NCBI GenBank assembly: GCA_025618425.1 | Contig: CM046842.1 | Coordinates: 25,556,422-25,620,421 of the forward strand | Length of the DNA: 64,000 bases | Reading direction: 5' to 3' | Source: Heliocidaris tuberculata | Taxonomy: Eukaryota; Echinodermata; Echinoidea; Camarodonta; Echinometridae | Shown: in pieces, positions 56,844 to 64,000 of the stretch | How the letters are laid out: every line of letters begins with the position of its first letter | Position numbering within the stretch: the first letter of the stretch is position 1 | Program-made: the position numbers and the translations under genes | Notes under the pieces: model-generated | The model's input: only the letters and a program-made list of their open reading frames with translations | What the model was told of the DNA's origin: nothing | The model's database searches: none

Positions 56844-57234
56844 CAGTCATGTAATTTAATTTTGCCATGGCGTTAAGGTTTGTTTGTTTAATAGCTTGCT
56901 TATAAGTTCGTTTTAGCTGTTGCTGTTGTTGTTGTTGCTGTTGTTGTTGTTGTTTTTTGTGTTTTTTTTATTTTGTTGTGTTTAAAGATTTATTGCGTTA
57001 CATGTGAACAAGGCTCAAGTAGTTTTGAACTGGCGGGTCAAATAATCAGTTGCGTATCTAGGGATAACGGCGCCCAGGACAAACAATAATATTGCGCCCA
57101 ATAAAATTCATGAGCTCAGTCATGAAAAAGAAAAAGAAGATTATTTCCCGCTTTGACTTATGGAAATATTGCACGGCGTGAAAAAATAATCGATGCACTT
57201 CACCTAGGATTAGTGGCCAAAGTTTGACGAATAA

Positions 57235-57425
57235 CTGTACAATAATGATGGTTATAATGGTGCCTTCTTGTATAGCGCTCAGTTGTCCGTCACGTCGTGA
57301 CGCTCCAGACGTTCCAACATCGTTATCCCAGTCATAGCTTGGCGGCCATAATATGTAGCGCTCTAGCATATATGGTACCCATTTACACCTGGGTGGAGAG
57401 TGGCGAATGTGGATAAATGTCATAT
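57235..57425 (-). repeat. SINE fragment with CACCCAGGTGTAAATGGG core
   Basis: On the minus strand: CCACCCAGGTGTAAATGGGT, AGAGCGCTACATATTATGG, then GAGCGCTATACAAGAAGG and an (ATT)-like end. The core block and the TATAGCGC tail link it to the (AAT)n loci elsewhere in the window. Confidence 0.6.
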
Positions 57426-57429
57426 CAAT

Positions 57430-57957
57430 TTCTTCCTTAAGTTAAGCTAAGCATTGCTTCTATCGCGCGCTATTGCATGAAAACGCTCTCTAAAAACTAC
57501 CATTTTTCAGTCATATCTCGGCAACAGGGTGTCGTCATACTTAGGTTGTTTTTTTTTCTACTTTTTAGAAAAAATTCTCCTCTTCAAGCACATATTGCAA
57601 ATACTGAAATTAAATATTATTTTCCGCCGTCATTTTGCAGCTTTTAAATGAAGGTTTGCCAAAATTTACTGTGTACGGCGTGGATATTTTTTTCAAGATC
57701 TCACAAATAATGAGAAACTTGAATTGCTGGAACTTCGTCATATTTTCATCTGTCGTTTTCGTTTTTGCACTAAACGAATCCGTAGACACAGATCTATCTT
57801 TCATGCAAAAATTGCTTTGATCGCAAAAAATTAACCGCCGTCGAATTGGCAGCAAAACAAACTTGTTCATTTACAAACTTTCTTTTATTGCTTCTCACCG
57901 CATGTAAAAAATGAGGTACTGTACGCGTACTATATACAACGGACATTGCATCATATA
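57430..57957. other. No gene seen
   Basis: AT-rich spacer with frames below 90 codons on both strands and no domain. Confidence 0.5.
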
Positions 57958-59580
57958 CAGTGTAGTAAAATCACGCGAAAGCGTTATAACGGTTTAGAAT
58001 AATATTTGCTGATTGTTACGTAAGCCCCACGCAGCAAGGTCGTATGGTCCAGTGATTTTCCTAGTCTCTTATTAGTCGTTCGCCCGTAGTTGACGCACGT
58101 GTTGTGCATACTGAAAAGGAAGACAGAGAGAAGGAAAACAAAGAAATACATAAGGAAAAGGAAGACAGAGAGAAGAAAAACAAAGAAATGCATAAAGAAA
58201 TAAAAAGAAGATTTAAAGAATAAAAACAAAGAAATACATAAGGAAAAAGGAAGACAGAGAGAAGAAAAACAAAGGAATACATATTAAAGGAAAAAAGAAG
58301 AGCGAAGAAAAACAAAGAAATACATTAGGAAAAAGGAAGACAGAGAGAAGAAAAATAAAGAAATACATAAGGGAAAAAGAAGAGAAGAAAAACAAAGAAA
58401 TGCATCAAGAAATAAAAAGAAGATTTAAAGAATAAAAACAAAGAAATACATAAGGAAAAAGGAAGCCAGAGAGAAAAAACAAAGAAATACATAAGGGAAA
58501 AAGAAGAGAGAAGAAAAACAAAGAAATACATAAGGAAAAAGAAGAGAGAAGGAAAACAAAGAAATAAGGAAAAAAGAAGAGAGAGAGAAGAAAAACAAAG
58601 GAATACATAAGGAAAAAAGAAGGGCGAAGAAAAACAAAGAAATACATAAGGAAAAAAGGAAGACAAAGAGAAGAAAAACAAAGAAGCAGATAAAGAAATA
58701 AAAAGATATGGAGAATAAAAACAAAGTAATACATAAGGAAAAAAGAAGACAGAGAGAAGAAAAAAGAAATACATAAGGAAAAAAGGAAGACAGAGAAAAG
58801 AAAAACAAAGAAATACATGAGGAAAGGAAGACGGAGAGAAAAAAAACAAAGAAATACATAAGGAAAAAGAAGAGAGAAGAAAAACAAAGAAATACATAAG
58901 GAAAAAAGAAGAGAGAGAGAAGAAAAAGAAAGAAATACATAAGGAAAAAAGGAAGACAGAGAAAAGAAAAACAAAGAAATACATAAGGAAAAAAGGAAGA
59001 CGGAGAGAAGAAAATCAAAGAAATACATAATAAAGAAGACAGATAGTTGAAAAACAAAGGAATACCTAAGAAAAAGAAGACAAGAGAGAAGAAAAACAAA
59101 GAAATTCACCAGTAAAGAATGAAGATAGAGAGAAGAAAAAACAAAGAATTACTATAGTACTGCTGCCACGCCAGCCGTGTTGTTCATCATACACACGTGT
59201 ATATTAGACAAACAACGACTGTCACTACATCTATCAGGCGTTCTTTTCAGCTGCTTGCAAAAGATGAATTATGATTTTGATTGATTTATAGCAAAACGCC
59301 ACGGGGAAAAAAATTAGATAGATTGATCAAGTATAAATTTTTCTTTAAAAGTATCGTATTTTGCAGCCGTCCCTTTGCTTTTTGAGCCGTCCCTGTGAAT
59401 TTAAAGATTAAGAACGCATCTTGGAATCGTTCATGCCTTCTCCATTCACATAGGGTTTGCGTACAAATTATCTTGCGCAGTAGAGCGCGGAGAGTGATAT
59501 CCTGGTAATCGATTAACTATTTTGACGTCAAATTATTACGGGTTTGTGTTATAACGGTTTTGCGTGATTTTACTACACTG
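57958..59580. mobile_element. 1.6-kb TIR element carrying a purine minisatellite
   Basis: CAGTGTAGTAAAATCACGC at 57958-57976 is the exact complement of 59562-59580, and CGTTATAAC follows inward on both sides. ATATA directly precedes the left end and directly follows the right end, a plausible 5-base target duplication. The interior is mostly the minisatellite at 58120-59130; no transposase is seen. Confidence 0.8.
58120..59130. repeat. Purine-rich minisatellite, copy C (~1 kb)
   Basis: About 25-30 units of ACAAAGAAATACATAAGGAA alternate with AAGAAGACAGAGAGAAGAAA. All three minus frames stay open for over 200 codons (MYFFVFLLSVFLFS-type repeats); these are compositional and are not membrane proteins. 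Confidence 0.95.
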
Positions 59581-59773
59581 ATATACATAGAGTTACATAT
59601 GCACTAAACTACTCTATGATTATATATCAGAGTTTACATGTTTACGCTTATGTAACTCTGTGCACATGCATGCATTGCATGCGCATATGTACAGTACGTC
59701 TATGGAAGCCTATTGACGCAATAATTCGTATATCGGATACGTACCGGATACGTATGCTCTATTAATAGGCCAG

Positions 59774-60600
59774 GAGCCTGTCCCAAAATAGTCACCCCAC
59801 TTTACCCACAAGATTTGACCCCGTAAAGTTACTTAGACCATCTAAGTCATTGACAAAAAGGTTGTCAGCCTGACCGTAGCCGCCGGGTTTAGCCCCCAGA
59901 GCCCCCAAAGTCGGGTCGATTTCACCCCATCTCCCCCATGCACAAAACTTTGTCAGTAGGAAGCAGTATGACTGGACATTACAAAACACACAAAACTGAC
60001 AAAAATTTCCGTCGGGATGGGGTGTCAGACGGCCCCTAAAAATTGGGGTAAATTTTTTCCCCTTGAAGCCCAAGGACCAAATTTTGTCAGAAGGAAGAGC
60101 TATGGATGTACATTCCAAAAACATAAAAATTGACAAAATTGTCCATCGGGAAGGGGGAGTCAGACCCCCTGAAATGAAAACCCTTTGACAACGCTTTGCC
60201 CCCCAAAATGCTCTGTATGTAAAGAAAAACAATTTTCTTACCTTCTGACTATGATAATTCAAAAGCTTTTTATTCATTTCACTGTCTTTAAATTTTCATA
60301 ACATAATTTTGATTATAATAATCTTCTTGAGGTGCAGTTTGATGTTATTTGGTCTTTTGATTAATAAGTTATTAAATTGTGAAAAATGTATTGCTTTCTC
60401 AAAAGTAGCCAAAAAATATTGTCAGGATTATGTAAACACAACCAATAAATATCTGACAAGGCATAATAGAAAAGCTTGCTTGGTATCTGTGCAATTAAGA
60501 CATGAATAGTACATTTCAGCCTGGCAGTCACATACCACAGATACCTGTAAAGCTCTTCTATTATGCCTTGTCAAACAGGTAAAGAGGGACAATGGGTGTG
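59774..60600. mobile_element. Copy 2 of the AGCCTGTCCC foldback element
   Basis: Starts GAGCCTGTCCCAAAATAGTC. The part to about 60200 is the reverse complement of the right half of 14947-15900; the part at 60500-60600 matches 15105-15205 (CATTTCAGCCTGGCAGTCACAT, CCTTGTCAAACAGGT). An inner inverted pair TGACAAGGCATAATAGAA / TTCTATTATGCCTTGTCA lies at about 60452 and 60556. Right end not found. The 161-codon minus frame at 59792-60277 is a read-through with no recognised domain. Confidence 0.7.
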
Positions 60601-60628
60601 TTTACAATCACAGAGCTTCATTTAAGCA

Positions 60629-61020
60629 TTACGTATGTTGATTAAACTTGCATACGTATAAAAGTTATTTTAGCATACGTATGCTAGTTAGGAAGAGCAT
60701 GCGCGTGCTAGTTGACTACTGATCGAAGCATACGTATGCAGGTTACCCAAAGTTACCGACGAGATGAATATCCAATGAGAGTCATTGTTAGACCATGGAC
60801 CCTACTTGGTTAGATCAAATAGATCTAGCATGAGTCCAGTATACTCTTCTGATTGGCGTGCTGTTTCTTCATCTATAAACTGAGGCACTTACGCTAGATT
60901 TCTTGGATAGATGTTAATTACGTTTCGCCATTATACATGCTGAACGTATGGTAAGTTTTAACGTTAGATGGATTATTTATAGCATACGTACGACGTTTTG
61001 AAGCATACGTATCCGGTTCG
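60629..61020. promoter_or_regulatory. Cluster of GCATACGTATGC palindromes
   Basis: GCATACGTA or a close variant occurs near 60650, 60674, 60726, 60979 and 61001, with related ATACGTATG further left at about 59740-59757. Some are perfect 12-base palindromes. They lie just upstream of a possible first exon (61036). A regulatory role is inference; repeat origin is possible. Confidence 0.35.
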
Positions 61021-61035
61021 TATCCGATACGAAAT

Positions 61036-61149
61036 ATGGCGTCGATGGCTTTCCCTAGTACGTCGCACACACACACAGACACACACACACAGCAGTCAAA
61101 ACGACGTATCATCAGTCATCTTAGGGCTGGAATCATGTCGTGTTTGAAA
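61036..61149 (+). CDS. Possible first coding exon
   Basis: ATG at 61036 opens MASMAFPSTSHTHTD and runs through a CA repeat to RRIISHLRAGIMSCLK, ending at a strong donor AAAG|GTGAGT at 61149-61150. An internal ATG at 61135 (MSCLK) is an alternative start. No protein similarity, no acceptor partner in the window, and the His/Thr stretch is just the CA repeat. Listed only because of the donor and its CpG-containing context. Confidence 0.2.
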
Positions 61150-61672
61150 GGTGAGTTTGTCATGTTTTCTGTATCAATTTGTGAAGTAAGTTGCATGACC
61201 AGATTTCTCATTTACCATACGCTCCTAGAGTGTATTTTTATACAAAAATTATGCCTGGAAATTAAATGATTGCAAAGATGAGTGCATCATAGGGACGTAA
61301 AAGCATATATTTCTTGGCGTGTAAAGCTCACCTGATGTGTGCCACCTATGTGGACAAGATCATTTTTTTAGCCGAGGGATGCATTGCAGAATCTGTCATT
61401 GTGCATTTAGCACTCGCATGCATTGTAAAATGAGGCCCGGGCTGTGTGCAAATCAAAAGCAATAATACCGGCCCCCCTATCCGTGAGTGGAGCAGTCCTA
61501 TACACATCGTCCGACCGGTCGACCAATCCTGAACGACCACTGCAAACTGAACGCCAGTGCGCATATTATGTCCCAAATTGCACCGCATAGCTGATCGCTT
61601 CAAGAATTAATGTGTCAAATAGACTGAACAAATCGGGGTTAACAAATTCACATGCTTGCTAAAGGACGTTAG

Positions 61673-61743
61673 TGCCGGGATGGGATTCGAACCCTCAACC
61701 ATTTGATTAAGTGTCCAGTGAAAGAACCACTATACCACAACAC
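61673..61743 (-). repeat. tRNA-like Pol III promoter (SINE head or tRNA pseudogene)
   Basis: On the minus strand TGGTATAGTGGTTC matches box A and GGTTCGAATCCC matches box B at tRNA spacing. The T stem has a mismatch and the acceptor stem pairs only partly, so a functional tRNA gene is unlikely. Most consistent with a tRNA-derived SINE head or degraded tRNA. Confidence 0.65.
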
Positions 61744-62499
61744 CTTTACAAGCGAGGAGCAAAAATACCGAGAGAAGATTTTATTTTGTGACTCAACTTT
61801 AGATATTCTTTGAACAAATATTTAACAATGAAAACACTACTCTACTCGCTACTTCCTATACTCAGGCCCAGAATTAACGAAAACCCTGGAGAAAAATATA
61901 GTCGGGGGAATTTAGCAAGGCTATCGAAAGTCAGAATTTCTTTTGAAAGGTGGAGTCGGTGGAAATTTGAAAATGCTGTTTGATGCCAATCATTCCTTAC
62001 AGGGGGATGAAAATAGCGAGATCCTAAAGAAAAATGTTTTTGGAAAAAATTTGCATATTAGACCATTCGAGACCTATTTCTAATGCACTTTCCCTTTATG
62101 TGGGCACCTTATCCATAATTATCTTTCCTTCTCTCCCTTCTTTTTGCTCCCGTTTGACTTTTTGTGCCCCCTTCGAGTGCATCACCGGGCACGTGCCCCT
62201 CCCCCTCCTAGATACGCAACTGCAAATAATAATTTTTCTCTTTTTTTTTTTTTTTTTTTTTAAAAGCAGAATCAAAAAAAATTTCAGTAAAACGTATCCT
62301 CTATATGTCGTGGGTCCGAATTCATCCAACTAAGGTGGATTCCTGAAGCAATCGCTATGTATGTGCCTCTCCCCTGTCCTTTAGACGAGGGCTATTAAAG
62401 TCGTTTGGAAGATAGGAGAGAGGAAGAAAAACTCTGGTGTTCTGGTACACTTGCAAATCCCGAGGGCTATGACTATAAAGTTCGATTTCTTCTTCCTAG
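61744..62499. other. No gene seen
   Basis: Includes a T-run at about 62240-62261. ACGTGCCCCTCCCCCTCCTAGATACGC near 62190 resembles the end of a C-run element. No coding evidence. Confidence 0.45.
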
Positions 62500-62532
62500 G
62501 CATGATGATGATGATGATGATGATGATAGTGA

Positions 62533-62616
<84 letters not shown>

Positions 62617-62754
62617 TGATAATAATAATGATAATAATACTATACTACTACTACTAATGATAATGATAATAATATTGATAATATACTACTATTACTAATT
62701 CTAATAAATGATGATAATACTATACTACTACTACTTCTACTACTACTACTACTT

Positions 62755-62797
<43 letters not shown>

Positions 62798-62860
62798 CAC
62801 TATTACTACTAATAATAATGATAATAATAATGCTATCCTACTACTTCTACTACTACTACT
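62500..62860. repeat. Mosaic trinucleotide microsatellite
   Basis: Blocks of (ATG)n, (ACT)n, (AAT)n and (CTA/CTT)n follow one another for 360 bases. Thr/Asn-, Leu/Ile- and Val-rich frames across it are artefacts. Confidence 0.95.
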
Positions 62861-62889
62861 TCTACAAATATAGGAATTTCCGTCCATTT

Positions 62890-63510
62890 TAACACTTTTT
62901 TTTTCATTCAGTTGAAATTCATAGAATTTTTTTTTTCCATTCAATGTCATACTTTTTTAAAAATTCAGTTTCATACTTTTTTCATTCAATTTCGTCCCGA
63001 AACTTCGTGATCTTGCACATCTCATGGTGTATTGTTGTCTTTGGTCATCATGGTCATTCGTATCCAAACTTTGTCCAATCAATTTCATCATTTTGCATCT
63101 AATTTCGTCGAAGTCAAATCAATTTCGTCATCCTCGGTTGCCTATGTACTATTTCATGAATCATTTCGTCAAAGCGCCATTAAAATTCGTCACTCGTTCG
63201 TTTGTTATATTCATATTTTTTCTTTGATTTTCTTTTCCTAAAATTTGTCAAAACATTCATGAAGAAAAACTTTCGGTACACATGCAAATTAAAGGCTTGC
63301 ATTTACTTTTGTTTATATATCTTATTCACTAAATGAGGAAGCATACGTGAATTACGAAAAAGGTGTCTGTTCTGTCCTTTGGATGTTTTTAGTTCAATGT
63401 CCTGTCTATACGACGAATTCGAATGAAACTCTTTTGAAATTGATTGCACAAAGACGAATTCGATCATTACATTCTGCAGCGGATCGCCAGGTGAGACGGC
63501 TTTTACTAAA
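62890..63510. mobile_element. AATTTCGTC-rich element, copy 2
   Basis: Shares CATTCAATTTCGTC, CTTCGTGATCTTGCACATCT, CGAAGTCAAATCAATTTCGT and the distal GCAAATTAAAGGCTTGCATT ... CATTCTGCAGCGGATCG with 39028-41340. No coding capacity. Confidence 0.65.
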
Positions 63511-63639
63511 CAGTCGGGTCGCGCAGCGCGGCTCGCTGGGTAGAAATTTTCGAACATAAAATTGTATGGTGTCTTAAAGGGGACATATTGAAAAAGTGTC
63601 CCTCTCAGTATGATTTTACCGTTTTGGGGCTAAAAACGA

Positions 63640-63960
63640 AAAACAAGGGAAGAAAGAAAACAATAGAAGGATAATGCAAAGAAAAACATGAACGACAGAG
63701 AGAGGCCGGGATAGAAAGGTAAAAAAGATGGAAGAGAAGATGATGAAAGGAAACAAAGAATACAACAAAAGGAAAATTGGAGAGAATGAATGAGTGGATA
63801 AAAACAAAGAATAACATAAAGAAAGATAAAGATATTAAGAGTAATGTAAGGAAAGATAGAAAGGAAGATGATAATTTGAATAATAGAATAACATATAACG
63901 AAAGGAAAGATGAATAGAAAAAAATGATAGAATAAAAACAAAGAATGGCTTAAGGAAAGT
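63640..63960. repeat. Purine-rich low-complexity tract
   Basis: AAAGAAAG/GGAAAGAT-type sequence with ACAAAGAATAACATAAAG motifs, a looser relative of the minisatellite at 58120-59130. Minus-strand Phe/Ser-rich frames are artefacts. Confidence 0.8.
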
Positions 63961-64000
63961 AAGTAAAGATGGAAAGCATGAAATTATCTTTAAAAAAAAG

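Noticed and set aside
58120..59130. Long overlapping minus-strand frames rich in Phe, Leu, Ser that look like membrane proteins
   Set aside because: All three frames stay open because the + strand is nearly all purine; the 'protein' simply repeats with the minisatellite. The same holds at 1632-2960 and 63640-63960.
59792..60277. 161-codon minus frame
   Set aside because: Lies across the AGCCTGTCCC foldback element and its copy at 15405-15900 is not open in the same way; no domain.
61673..61743. Functional tRNA gene
   Set aside because: Boxes A and B are good, but acceptor and T stems have mismatches and no clear anticodon arm can be drawn.

Overview
This is a transposon-saturated stretch of an animal genome, most likely a marine invertebrate deuterostome. 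A sea urchin or other echinoderm is my best guess, from the repeat style and the presence of L1/Tx1-type LINEs, KCTD-like genes and an LDL-receptor-type propeller gene; this is inference, since no search was run. The signs of a eukaryotic genome are spliced exons with canonical sites, LINEs with poly-A tails, many MITEs and foldback elements, AT-rich unique DNA and long homopolymeric G/C tracts. No bacterial operon, CRISPR array or rRNA gene is visible, and nearly all long open frames here are read-throughs of simple repeats.

The one convincing host gene is on the + strand. Five small exons (34866-34886, 37782-37821, 42020-42154, 47347-47391, 49802-50023) have good splice sites and join in one open frame of 154 codons. 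The product starts with a signal peptide, has two CxxxC pairs and two N-glycosylation sequons, and enters an LDL-receptor class B (YWTD) beta-propeller. The gene runs off the right side: no exon 6 was found, so intron 5 may exceed 13.9 kb. Its introns are packed with repeats, including a 3.9-kb terminal-inverted-repeat element and a 415-bp tandem duplication that copies the exon 2 splice donor.

Left part (0-27 kb): a decayed LINE at 352-940; purine-rich and 24-bp minisatellites; a segmental duplication (7216-9039 and 14750-17912) carrying two broken copies of an intronless KCTD-like gene with two BTB/T1-type domains, one of them split by a 157-bp MITE; then a series of foldback elements (10.9-11.9, 13.5-14.7, 14.9-15.9 and 19.5-20.35 kb) and another decayed LINE (20.4-21.5 kb).

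Middle (26.6-30.1 kb): a long repeat with tandem ~125-bp units was interrupted by a 5'-truncated L1/Tx1-like LINE whose 609-codon frame is still open. Right part (51.4-64 kb): a second, much longer copy of the same LINE on the minus strand, with an endonuclease domain but broken by frameshifts; several MITEs and SINE fragments; a 1.6-kb TIR element that contains a 1-kb purine minisatellite; and a tRNA-like Pol III promoter.

Recurring themes are (1) a MITE group whose four clear members are each flanked by a CAG or CTG triplet, (2) elements with inverted ends next to long G or C runs, and (3) arrays of short palindromes (CCATGGT, GGGTGCA, CACAGTG, GCATACGTATGC) inside or beside repeats. Percent identities were not computed; matches were judged by eye.
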